Shown here: in pieces, positions 43,171 to 51,958 of the stretch | How positions within the stretch are numbered: the stretch's first letter is position 1 | How the letters are laid out: the number at the start of each line of letters is the position of its first letter | Assembly: GCF_003568665.1 (NCBI RefSeq) | Contig: NZ_QXMH01000007.1 | Coordinates: forward strand, 87,414-151,413 | From: Chitinophaga alhagiae | Lineage (GTDB): Bacteria; Bacteroidota; Bacteroidia; Chitinophagales; Chitinophagaceae | Length of the DNA stretch: 64,000 bases | Direction: 5' to 3' | Position numbers and translations under genes: made by a program | Notes under the pieces: generated by a model | Seen by the model: the letters and a program-made list of their open reading frames with translations, nothing else | Told to the model about the DNA's origin: nothing | Database searches by the model: none

Positions 43171-44256
43171 CTATATCTTGATAAATATTTTCTTCCTGTA
43201 CATCCAATATAGTATCCACCAGATCAATATAAGGGCGGAGAGCGCAAGCACCGTGGGGAACCAGGCGCCCGTCCATTGCGCAAGGCCTTTTACAAAAACA
43301 AGGGCTATCACCTTGAAATCAAAGATCTGCGTGGCCACATACACTGCTATGGAATTGGCCCCCATGACGATAAAGGGGAAAGCCCATTTTTGGCGCCCCC
43401 AAACATCCATTATCAGGAAAAAAAGCGCCAACAGCAGAAAACACCACCCGCCTGCAAGCAGCACAAGAGAACTTGTCCACAGGTGATGGATGACCGGGAG
43501 CCATATCCCCCATACTTTTCCGCCCAAAAGGCAGGCAATGCCCGTTACGCCAAGCGCCAGTACCTTTCTCCCGGGTTTTGTCCCGGAAAACAGTATTTTC
43601 CCCGCAAACACGCCCAGCATTACGGAACATACGAACGTCATGCTGCTGATAATGTAGGTCCAGCCCGCTCCTTCCTGGAAATGACCGAGCACTTTATCAT
43701 CCACATACAGCGCCAGGTTCCCTGTGGGGGTAAATACCCCGGCCCCCTGGCCCGGAACAGGCACCAACGCCATCATCAGCCAATACAGCAACAGCAGGCA
43801 CCCCGTGATAACGATCTGCCATGCATTGTTCACCTCAAGCAGCAGAATAGCGCTGAACAGGTACCCGATGGCAATGGCGTGGAGCGCGCCGGTCAACAGC
43901 TTTAACGTGGCAATATCAAGCGCCAGGATATTACCCTGCGTGATCAGGCCGAGTATATAAAGCGCAGCTGCCCTTTTGAGCACATGCACATAGAGATCAC
44001 GTTTTTGCATCCCTTTTTTTATCCTTTTTGCAAAGGCAATAGGCATGACCACCCCTACAACAAAGAGAAAAAGGGGCATGATCAGATCAAAAAAATGAAA
44101 CTCCCCCCAGACATGTTCAAATTGCCCCGCAAGGTTGGCGGTAAGGGCGGAAGGCGCCGCTTTCTGCAACGACACCAACACTTCCCCACCGCCAACGATC
44201 CATAACATATCAAAGCCTCTCAGGGCGTCAACACAGCTCACCCTTTGGGCGTTCAT
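43171..44256 (-). CDS. HGSNAT-like membrane acyltransferase (DUF5009 type)
   Basis: 361 residues from the ATG at 44254-44256; the longer frame begins with a TTG at 44319. The protein has about ten membrane helices. The family start is RVSCVDALRGFDMLWIVGGGE, and HFFDLIMPLFLFVVGVVMPIAF follows. This matches the heparan-alpha-glucosaminide N-acetyltransferase-like / DUF5009 group. The animal homologue transfers acetyl from cytosolic acetyl-CoA across the membrane to the amino group of terminal glucosamine. A similar reaction on an imported or periplasmic sugar is plausible, especially with a PIG-L deacetylase in the same operon. Confidence 0.88.
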   Translation of the reverse strand: MNAQRVSCVDALRGFDMLWIVGGGEVLVSLQKAAPSALTANLAGQFEHVWGEFHFFDLIMPLFLFVVGVVMPIAFAKRIKKGMQKRDLYVHVLKRAAALYILGLITQGNILALDIATLKLLTGALHAIAIGYLFSAILLLEVNNAWQIVITGCLLLLYWLMMALVPVPGQGAGVFTPTGNLALYVDDKVLGHFQEGAGWTYIISSMTFVCSVMLGVFAGKILFSGTKPGRKVLALGVTGIACLLGGKVWGIWLPVIHHLWTSSLVLLAGGWCFLLLALFFLIMDVWGRQKWAFPFIVMGANSIAVYVATQIFDFKVIALVFVKGLAQWTGAWFPTVLALSALILIWWILYWMYRKKIFIKI

Positions 44257-44302
44257 ATACGGTTTGAACTTATCTTCCAATGCTATTGTATGCTTCACCA
44301 GG

Positions 44303-46117
44303 CTAGTTGACTTTTTCAATGATCACAAAATCATATTTATCCATACTTAAAGTAAAAGGCGCGCAGTAATTGGTGTTCATGTCTGATTTCATCACTTTAT
44401 TTTTATCCCATACTTCCACATGTATAGCGCTGCCATTTGCCAGGCCGGGAATGGTCAGCTTGAGCGTGGTAGGTGCTACCGCTATCAGTGCAGATACGTT
44501 CTTGCCCGCTATGCCCCATACATTTGAAGTAATGGAGGTGCCCGCGCCTGAAAGAAGGTCCGAAATTACCGAAGACACAGACCAATTCAGGCAGTTTGCA
44601 GCTACCACGTACTTGTTATTGTCTCCCACAATAAACGGCGCTTCGTCTGACGTTTGATCTGGTTTGCAATACACCGTGCCCGTCACTACATCTTCCGGGA
44701 ATGCCGTTCCTCCACGCAGGTCAAGGTCCCATTGCGTATCAGTACCGGTGAATGTCAACTGTTCTCCCTTATAATAACCGGTATGAGACAGATCTAGTTC
44801 AGGGAACGCATTGCCGGAATTGCCGTTTTCCGCGTCAATACCGCAGCTGTTCAGGATGGCCTCCCAATTGGCGCTTATATTGGGCCCGCACGGCAGGTTG
44901 CTGCCCGATTGCAGAAATACTTTCTTCCCTGTCTGGAAGAGCGCCGCCACAGCTGCCGGAATTGCCGTCTGCCCTCCCGCAACATACACCCAGTACGCAT
45001 CTGCAGGCACCACCTCGTTGCTCACCACTACATCATATCCTGCATGAAAGGCGCCCGAGGTAATGGCATCGCCGGAATTATGGAAGTTGTTCCATTCCCA
45101 GGTGGACTCACCTGCGGGGAGCGGCGTGTTATTCATCAGCACCACTATATTCAGCAACGGCCGGTCAGTCTCCTGGAGGCCCCTGTAAGTCTGGATCCGG
45201 TCTTTTAACCAATTCGGATCAAATGAGCTTTGGCCGGTCAACAATTCTTCGTTGCCCAGGATAAAGAAATCCCGCAGGTTGAACTGCAACGCCCTGATAA
45301 GGCCCAGGTAAGAAACCACGGCCTTGGCATACTGAACAGGTGTTCCCCACGGTTGGCTGATGGTAGCCATAAAGCCCATTGGCTTGTCCCAGTACCTGGC
45401 CCAGCCGTAGCCTATACTTCCATGCTGCGCCAGCGCCGATCCGGGAAAAACATGGTCCCTGTCAATATAATAATTGTACATGTTTATTTCATGGGTCTTT
45501 TCCCAGAGATTGCTAAACCCGGGCTCGCGCAGTATCATGGGGTCTGTACCCGCAATATAGTTCACGCCTTTCAGCTTAAGCTCAGCGGCAAGAGAAAGGA
45601 ACACGCTGGTGTTGAACGAAAAACCTTCCTCGAAAACAACGTCTACTCCTGAAGCCGCCAGGTCGTCCGCCACGTTCTTTATGTTTGCCGCGGTCCACTG
45701 GTTTCCCTGCCACTTGTAAGGGCTCACATCTTCAATGTCTACGCCTGCCTGGAACGATCTGGCATGCGCGCCGGTTACGAGGGGCGTCAGGTAATCTCCT
45801 CCAAATGTTGCCCAACTCTGGGTTTGCAGAAAAGGAGAATTAAAATAGTAATTCATGTTGGCGCCGGTGGTGTCTGCCCCCCAGGTCATCACCCCGCCCC
45901 AGCCGTCTGACTCAAGTTCATCCAAGATCTGACTTCTTTCCGGGTCAGTATCCATCGTTTTGTAATATATGCCCACCCATAGCCGGGGGTCATCATTGCC
46001 TCCAGACAGGGCTGCACTCTTGCCCGGATCGGCAAGAGACATTTTATCCGGATAACAACTGTTGGTAGTTGCCATGATGCAGATCAGCACCAGGGCACAG
46101 GTTTTCATGTTTTTCAT
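44303..46117 (-). CDS. Unrecognised lipoprotein of a polysaccharide locus, possible new glycoside hydrolase
   Basis: 604 residues with a lipobox (ICIMATTNSCYPDK). I do not recognise a family. Residues about 45-330 look like a TIM barrel: RLWVGIYYKTMDTDPER at strand one, GGVMTWGADTTGANMNYY, LAASGVDVVFEEGFSFNT and GLIRALQFNLRDFFILGNEE, with acidic residues after strands as in glycosidases. Residues about 335-440 resemble a Rossmann-like accessory domain (LNIVVLMNNTPLP; AGYDVVVSNEVVPADAYWVY), as in beta-galactosidase-type enzymes, and a beta-sandwich ends the protein. Its position between GH20 and the HGSNAT-like gene supports a role in glycan breakdown at the outer membrane. Confidence 0.75.
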   Translation of the reverse strand: MKNMKTCALVLICIMATTNSCYPDKMSLADPGKSAALSGGNDDPRLWVGIYYKTMDTDPERSQILDELESDGWGGVMTWGADTTGANMNYYFNSPFLQTQSWATFGGDYLTPLVTGAHARSFQAGVDIEDVSPYKWQGNQWTAANIKNVADDLAASGVDVVFEEGFSFNTSVFLSLAAELKLKGVNYIAGTDPMILREPGFSNLWEKTHEINMYNYYIDRDHVFPGSALAQHGSIGYGWARYWDKPMGFMATISQPWGTPVQYAKAVVSYLGLIRALQFNLRDFFILGNEELLTGQSSFDPNWLKDRIQTYRGLQETDRPLLNIVVLMNNTPLPAGESTWEWNNFHNSGDAITSGAFHAGYDVVVSNEVVPADAYWVYVAGGQTAIPAAVAALFQTGKKVFLQSGSNLPCGPNISANWEAILNSCGIDAENGNSGNAFPELDLSHTGYYKGEQLTFTGTDTQWDLDLRGGTAFPEDVVTGTVYCKPDQTSDEAPFIVGDNNKYVVAANCLNWSVSSVISDLLSGAGTSITSNVWGIAGKNVSALIAVAPTTLKLTIPGLANGSAIHVEVWDKNKVMKSDMNTNYCAPFTLSMDKYDFVIIEKVN

Positions 46118-46146
46118 AATTTGAAATTTTTATCGGGTTACTCTTT

Positions 46147-48546
46147 TTATTCCGAAGAGGGTTTAGCCGGCATGCGCTTCTTCACTTTGCTGATAGCAGC
46201 CAGCAATATGGCATTGGGTTTCATAGCCGATGTGGTCACCTTCCCATAGTCCTGTTCCAGCGCTTGATAGCCTTTTGAACCATACAGATTTATTTCCTTT
46301 ACCGGTTTCCCGAACCGCTTGTTAACCCATTCATAGGCATAAAAAACGGGGGTGCTGCCGTTGGTAGAACAAAGCACGGCATCGGATTCATAACAATATG
46401 CGTTCTGCGGGGAGCCGGTGTCGCCTTCTCTTGTATCGAGACTATTCTCCCCGCCGGGATCCCATTCTAAAATGTTAACCCCATATTGCACGGGAACAGT
46501 TATTTTATACCCGTCTTCATACACTATTTCATACCATCCAAGCAGATCAGGAGAATCAAAATTATCGGGGATATTGAAATAGGCCTTCTGATTGGCCGCC
46601 GGCAATGCGGACGCCTGTAAAAAGATCAGGCTGCTTACATCTTCATGAACAGGTATGCCCAGTACCTTGTCAGGCAGACCGCTCTTCTCATTTCCATTAG
46701 AACAGACGGCCACAAGGGAATTGCCGGGCAAAGAAGGCGCAGACAAAACAAACTTCCCGGCCCCGGCCGCTATTATACCCGGCTGCAAACCCTGCAACCG
46801 GACACCCAAAACAGTGGCGTTGGCCGGCGTGTTGTAAAAGGATGAAATATCTACGGTGTCTGACGTACCAGCATCTTCTCCGGGCATTCTTTTATTGCCC
46901 AGGGAGGCCCTGATAAAGGGTAACTGCTGCCAGACTATCGGTTGCAACTGCAGCTGGCTAATGGTATGATCTGACCAAAGCAGGTTGGCGCACCCGAGAA
47001 AGTCCATGATAAGGTCTTTGCCAATATTAAACTCCGTGGTAGCCGCCCAGGACGATGGCGCACCGCCTGCGAGGTTTATTTTCTTTGTCCGTTGGTCCCA
47101 ATCACTGATATTCTGCGTGAAGTTCCCGAACACCTGCTGAAATCCCAGGCTGTCCAGTCTTGTTTCGTTCTTCTGGTCCCCCCAGAACCAGTTGAACACC
47201 AGGATGTCTTTAGGTATCTTCTGCGCCGTTAACGAGAGCGGCAACGCACCGGGCGCCTGGTAATGAACGCCTGTAGATGATATCCTGTTCTGGGGGCCTT
47301 TCCCCCGAACGCTTTCCAGCAAATAATCCCCCCACATGGCCACGCTGATCCCTTTCTTCCTGAAATAGTCATGGAGCCTTACTACATCGTTGGCAAAAAG
47401 CACCCCATAATCTTTCCCTATGCAACGCGGGCACACGCCAATGGGAGCGCCCCACCATTCATCATGGCCGATGTGGACCATATTGGGCTGTATAACATCC
47501 AGGTACTCATCATATACATCAAACATCAGCTTGTAACTTTCGGGATTGGATGGGCAGTATGTATCAGGCCATGGATCTCCCGGGTATTCAGCCAATTCAT
47601 GATGATTTGCCAGTAGATAGTAGGCATGGGTCAGCGATGGTATTTCAGGTATTACTTCCAAAAAGTTCTCCCGCGCAACAGCTACCAGGTCTTTTACCAT
47701 ATCTTTCTCAATAATATATCCATCACCCGCGTCATAGTGGCTGGAGTTCTTCTCTTCTCCCTTAGGCCCCTGGGTGGCGTTAGACCTGGTATACTGCATA
47801 TGCTTTACAAACCTTATCCAGCCCGTATTCACCTCGGGATGCCTGTCCAGCCGCATACAATTAAATTCTATGATCACCTTGTTGTACTTGTACAGCGCCA
47901 TGAAATCACTCAAAAAGCGCTTGAAGAAAGGTACGTTTTCCGGCCCCGGCACGTAAAGCCGCACCGCCCTGAAGGGAAACCTGGGCCAGTCTTTGATGGC
48001 CATACCCTGTATTTGGCTGCCGTGCCCGCTACGGATCAACTGCCTTAACGACTGAAATCCATAAAACGCTCCCCTGTCTTCCATACCGCAGATAACCACC
48101 TCCCTGTTGCCGGCACGGAGCACATAACCCTCCGGACCAGGGCTTTCCCTTGTCAGCGTTATTTTATGAGCCGCGCAATACTGCTTTACAAGAATATTCT
48201 CCAAAGACCCCATCACGATCACCTTTCTGTTTTGCGGGATGGTATCCGCCTTTATTATCCTTATGGGGTTATCATATTTATCACCCAGCTCCTTCACCAG
48301 CAGCATGGCAAGCCGCATATCCGCTTCACGCGGGTTTTCCGGCACAACAATGACGGCATTGCCATCCAGCGTAAAAGACTCATTGGTTGCCCGTGCTTCC
48401 TGCGGGGTGGGAAATATCTGCGGGCCAGGTACAAGCTGCCCTGAAGCCCGGCAGATAATTGATAAAAAAAGAATAAAAAAAACGGTTGCAAAACGCAGTG
48501 GCGCCTGCGCGCCGCGCTGCAACATATCCCTGGTTGAATGGCTCAT
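46147..48546 (-). CDS. GH20 family glycoside hydrolase, large form
   Basis: 799 residues with a signal peptide (FFILFLSIICRASGQ). An N-terminal GH20b-like domain (about 40-180; GYVLRAGNREVVICGMEDRG) precedes the barrel (FRAVRLYVPGPENVPFF). The catalytic Asp-Glu pair is in MVHIGHDEWWGAPIG, a variant of the usual HxGGDE with His in place of Gly. A further 270 residues of beta-rich sequence follow the barrel. It differs clearly from the other GH20 in this window (30868-32715) and probably cleaves a terminal HexNAc in a different setting. It overlaps the NHL gene by four bases. Confidence 0.92.
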   Translation of the reverse strand: MSHSTRDMLQRGAQAPLRFATVFFILFLSIICRASGQLVPGPQIFPTPQEARATNESFTLDGNAVIVVPENPREADMRLAMLLVKELGDKYDNPIRIIKADTIPQNRKVIVMGSLENILVKQYCAAHKITLTRESPGPEGYVLRAGNREVVICGMEDRGAFYGFQSLRQLIRSGHGSQIQGMAIKDWPRFPFRAVRLYVPGPENVPFFKRFLSDFMALYKYNKVIIEFNCMRLDRHPEVNTGWIRFVKHMQYTRSNATQGPKGEEKNSSHYDAGDGYIIEKDMVKDLVAVARENFLEVIPEIPSLTHAYYLLANHHELAEYPGDPWPDTYCPSNPESYKLMFDVYDEYLDVIQPNMVHIGHDEWWGAPIGVCPRCIGKDYGVLFANDVVRLHDYFRKKGISVAMWGDYLLESVRGKGPQNRISSTGVHYQAPGALPLSLTAQKIPKDILVFNWFWGDQKNETRLDSLGFQQVFGNFTQNISDWDQRTKKINLAGGAPSSWAATTEFNIGKDLIMDFLGCANLLWSDHTISQLQLQPIVWQQLPFIRASLGNKRMPGEDAGTSDTVDISSFYNTPANATVLGVRLQGLQPGIIAAGAGKFVLSAPSLPGNSLVAVCSNGNEKSGLPDKVLGIPVHEDVSSLIFLQASALPAANQKAYFNIPDNFDSPDLLGWYEIVYEDGYKITVPVQYGVNILEWDPGGENSLDTREGDTGSPQNAYCYESDAVLCSTNGSTPVFYAYEWVNKRFGKPVKEINLYGSKGYQALEQDYGKVTTSAMKPNAILLAAISKVKKRMPAKPSSE

Positions 48547-49490
48547 TTATACAAAATTTTATACCTTCTTATACAATGGTCATAATGATCTGTAACATAT
48601 ACACTACCGTTTTTCACCGCAATGCCCAGCGGGAAATGCCTGGTATTGTCAAAAAGGCCCGTTGTCAGCCACTGCAGCTTAAACCGGCTTGACGCATCAA
48701 ACAACTGAACGCCGAAATTGTAACGGTCGCAGACATACATGTTCCCGCTTTCATCAACGGCAACACCGTGTGGTTCGCTAAACTGCCCGCCGGCCGCCGG
48801 CTGCCCTTCTCCGTATTCGCCAAATCTTTTTACCAATTGCCCATCAGGGGTAAAAACAGCCATGCGGTGGTTCTGCCTGTCACTCATAACCAGGTGCCCT
48901 TCTTTTGTAACTGCTATTTCGTGCGGCATGTATAGCTTGATCCCGATACGCCCGGCAGACCCCCATTGTGAAATATATTGCAGGTCAGCAGTAAATTGCT
49001 GTACCCTGTAATTAAAAGCGTCTATGACGTACAGTACGTCGTTTTTGTCAATAGCTATCCCGTAAGGATATCTGAACTGCCCGTTCCCGCCGCCGTATGC
49101 CCCCACTGACCCGATGAACCCGCCGCCGGCCGTAAACTTCTGTATCCTGTTATTATTCATGTCTGACACAAATACATTCCCGCCCGAATCAATGGCAATA
49201 CCGTAGGGATATTTAAATTCTCCCGGGCCGCTGCCATACCTGCCCCACATCAATAGGAACGTACCGGTTGAATCAAATTTCTGTACCCGGTGATTATGTT
49301 GATCTACCACATATACATTCGATGCCCGGTCAACGGCTATCATGGCCGGGAACTTAAACGCTCCCGGCCCGCTGCCGTACGTGCCCCATTGCCCGGCCAT
49401 CACGGCTTTCTCCTGTGAAACCGCGGCGTATGGATACCCCAATACAACAATAAAGAGTAGCATGCCTGCAATAAATACTTTTGTTCTCAT
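48543..49490 (-). CDS. NHL repeat-containing secreted protein
   Basis: 315 residues from the ATG at 49488-49490, which shares one base with the deacetylase stop (TGATG). After the signal peptide come six propeller blades with recurring units such as PAMIAVDRASNVYVVDQHNH and PYGIAIDSGGNVFVSDMNNN. NHL propellers bind partners or ligands and sometimes carry lyase activity; nothing shows catalysis here. In a sugar-uptake operon it may bind the glycan or hold the enzymes together. It is coupled on both sides by overlapping start/stop codons. Confidence 0.92.
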   Translation of the reverse strand: MRTKVFIAGMLLFIVVLGYPYAAVSQEKAVMAGQWGTYGSGPGAFKFPAMIAVDRASNVYVVDQHNHRVQKFDSTGTFLLMWGRYGSGPGEFKYPYGIAIDSGGNVFVSDMNNNRIQKFTAGGGFIGSVGAYGGGNGQFRYPYGIAIDKNDVLYVIDAFNYRVQQFTADLQYISQWGSAGRIGIKLYMPHEIAVTKEGHLVMSDRQNHRMAVFTPDGQLVKRFGEYGEGQPAAGGQFSEPHGVAVDESGNMYVCDRYNFGVQLFDASSRFKLQWLTTGLFDNTRHFPLGIAVKNGSVYVTDHYDHCIRRYKILYK

Positions 49491-50380
49491 CAATTGGTAT
49501 TGTCAATAACGGTAATAAATTCTTCCACCTGCTCATTCAGCGGTACGCCCTCACTCATTAAATAATTCCTTCCCAGGCCGCCGTTCTGGCTAATGTGCAT
49601 ATTGAGCGCTTTATACTTCGTTTCCAGGTACTGGCTTATATCAATCCGCACGTCTGGTTTTCCTTTCCCGCTTGCCTGCGCATCTTCATCCAGCAGCCAT
49701 CCATTGACCGGCATCCAGAGCTTGCCAACAGGCACGCCGTTGGCCATTGCCTGTTTAAAGGCGATATAAACCAGGTATGCCGCGTTGCCGTGGTCCATTT
49801 TTTCGCCGCCCAACGTATGCGTAATAACAATTTCCGGTTTGTATTCCTTTAGCAGGTCGTACACCACATCAACATCCTCATTCTCCCCCATGGTAGCAAG
49901 CGCAACGGTTCTGCCGCCCGGCGGGTTGTACCGGTTATATTCTTCGGACCCGTAGAAAAAAATACTACGCCCTATATAAAGGGTCGGCTCCCTGAAATCC
50001 ATAAAAACAGGGATGGCCGGGTATACGGCAGCGGCCGCTTTCGCTTCCTCTTCGCGGATCTGGATCGTTTCCAATGCTTCCACCCTGTATTTCATGGGTG
50101 AGCCGGAAACCGTAAAATCAGGCCCCTCGTCAAACCAGGGCGTTCTTTCAAGGCTGCAGCCATCGAGGTTTTTGACCATGCAAACATACACGGCGGTATA
50201 TCCCATTGCCACATACTTTGCCAGTGTGCCGCCGGCAATTTCATCCACATCATCCGCGTGCGCGCCAAAGACCATGATGCATTTGCCGGTGTCGGTCTTT
50301 ACCTGTGCAGACAGGCCATTGAACGCAGCCAGGCCGGCCAGCATTAAAAGGCGGCATTTAAGAGACATAAAAGACATCAT
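49490..50380 (-). CDS. PIG-L (LmbE) family deacetylase
   Basis: 296 residues with a signal peptide (LLMLAGLAAFNGLSAQ). The metal-binding motif is GAHADDVDEIAGG (residues 39-51), and EIVITHTLGGEKMDHGNAAYL provides the further His/Asp. PIG-L enzymes remove N-acetyl from GlcNAc-containing compounds such as GlcNAc-PI or mycothiol precursors. The signal peptide places it outside the cytoplasm, unlike most biosynthetic members, and the operon suggests it deacetylates a glycan being degraded. An acetyltransferase-like protein in the same operon would reverse the reaction. Confidence 0.92.
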   Translation of the reverse strand: MMSFMSLKCRLLMLAGLAAFNGLSAQVKTDTGKCIMVFGAHADDVDEIAGGTLAKYVAMGYTAVYVCMVKNLDGCSLERTPWFDEGPDFTVSGSPMKYRVEALETIQIREEEAKAAAAVYPAIPVFMDFREPTLYIGRSIFFYGSEEYNRYNPPGGRTVALATMGENEDVDVVYDLLKEYKPEIVITHTLGGEKMDHGNAAYLVYIAFKQAMANGVPVGKLWMPVNGWLLDEDAQASGKGKPDVRIDISQYLETKYKALNMHISQNGGLGRNYLMSEGVPLNEQVEEFITVIDNTN

Positions 50381-50458
50381 CTTTGATCAGATTAAACGAA
50401 CATCAATAATTCAGCATATAAAAAAGGGGGAATGGCGGTGACCCCAACAATAATCCAT

Positions 50459-51904
50459 TTAGGGGCTTACATATCCCGGGTTTTGCACCAGCAGCTTGTT
50501 CAACCGCAGGTCCACCTCCGGGATAGGCAACAGATAATCGTCTTCAGAAAAATTGACCACATACCAGGGCAGTGTTTCCTGGGTAACTTTTTTCAGTATC
50601 CGTTTCCTGTAGATATCAAACAAGCGGTCATATTCAAAACAAAGTTCCCAGCTTCGTTCCTGTAGTACCTTTTCGTCAAATTGTTCCTTCGTCATACTCA
50701 GGGTTGCTAGCGGCTCGGCCCCCGTACCGCCGTTTGCCCTGTTGATGATCTCATTGACCGCGTTTACCGCATCGGTATTGGGCCCGCCGTTTGCCATATT
50801 CAATGCTTCCGCATATAAAAGCAGCACATCGGCATACCGCAGAATGGGTATATTAAAGGTCATCTGGTAGGCGTTCAGTTCATCCAGCGGGCCATACAAA
50901 TACTTGCGTATGCCGGCCCTTTTGCTGGCCACCTCCCATTCGGTATAATGTTTCCCTTCTTCATTATACAGCACCAGGTAAGCGTTCTTTCTTGGTTGTT
51001 CAGGGTATTTCACGGCAAAAGTGTCATCGGCCGTAATGTCTTCCCATCCGTAAAACGGCGCTTCGGCGCCTGTCCAGATCTGCCCGTCCGTTGCAACGTC
51101 GTCCGCCGTGGAAATAAAGCTCCATATCATTTCTGGGCCGTACTTGTTCTCATATTTGAACACATCATTCACATCCGGCGTTAATGCATACACATGGGAG
51201 TCTATTACTTTCTTTGCCGCCGCCGCCGCCAGCGCATAATTTTCTGTTTTATTGAGCGGGGCCGTGGCCATGGTGATGTACACTTTGGCGAGCAGGGCAT
51301 TGGCGGCGCCGCTTGCAGGCCTGCCTTTCAGGTTTTCAGGCCAGGTAGCGGGCAGCTTGGAAGCCGCATCCTGCAGGTCCGAAACGATCTGCGCGTAAAC
51401 TTCTTCAACGGACGCCCTTGCCTCCGGTTGCTCCAACGGGTTTTCCCCATCGGTATACAATGGCACTCCACCGTATAACCTTACCAGCATAAAATAATTG
51501 AACGCCCTTAAAAACTTGGCCTGGCCCGTGAGCAGGTCCAGTTGGTCCTGGGGCGTATTCTGTACCTTCCCTGAAAGAACGGCATGCAGCGCCGTATTGA
51601 TATTTAGCAGCGCATTATAATGATACCGCCAGTAGTCAGCACCTGCGTAGCTGCTGATGACCAGGTCTCCGCCGTATATCTGGTCATCATGCACAAAAAT
51701 ACCTACGAACGATTCCATTCCAATCCCATACCCGTACCAGTATCCCCAGAGGGCATTCATGGCTGCGGCAAAGGCGGATTCCACCTGCCCGGGCGTAGTA
51801 TAGAACTGGTCAGGGCTGATGCTGCTCATGGGGGTCTCGTCTAACTTGGCGCAACCGGATACGAGAAAGATCAGCAATACATATAGTGACAATAACTTCT
51901 TCAT
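50459..51904 (-). CDS. RagB/SusD family lipoprotein (pair 3)
   Basis: 481 residues with a lipobox (LLIFLVSGCAKLDETP). Family features: AFAAAMNALWGYWYGYG, AKFLRAFNYFMLVRLYGGVPLYTD (SusD core helices), LLLYAEALNMANGG, and the C-terminal QERSWELCFEYDRLFDIYRK and LNKLLVQNPGYVSP. Surface lipoprotein of the utilisation locus; with the SusC encoded upstream (54 bases away) it captures and imports a glycan or glycopeptide. A gap of 78 bases separates it from the deacetylase gene. Confidence 0.93.
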   Translation of the reverse strand: MKKLLSLYVLLIFLVSGCAKLDETPMSSISPDQFYTTPGQVESAFAAAMNALWGYWYGYGIGMESFVGIFVHDDQIYGGDLVISSYAGADYWRYHYNALLNINTALHAVLSGKVQNTPQDQLDLLTGQAKFLRAFNYFMLVRLYGGVPLYTDGENPLEQPEARASVEEVYAQIVSDLQDAASKLPATWPENLKGRPASGAANALLAKVYITMATAPLNKTENYALAAAAAKKVIDSHVYALTPDVNDVFKYENKYGPEMIWSFISTADDVATDGQIWTGAEAPFYGWEDITADDTFAVKYPEQPRKNAYLVLYNEEGKHYTEWEVASKRAGIRKYLYGPLDELNAYQMTFNIPILRYADVLLLYAEALNMANGGPNTDAVNAVNEIINRANGGTGAEPLATLSMTKEQFDEKVLQERSWELCFEYDRLFDIYRKRILKKVTQETLPWYVVNFSEDDYLLPIPEVDLRLNKLLVQNPGYVSP

Positions 51905-51958
51905 ATATATATTCTTTTATAGTTAGGCATGCTTATACCGAAGCCAGCCAGTTAGTAA

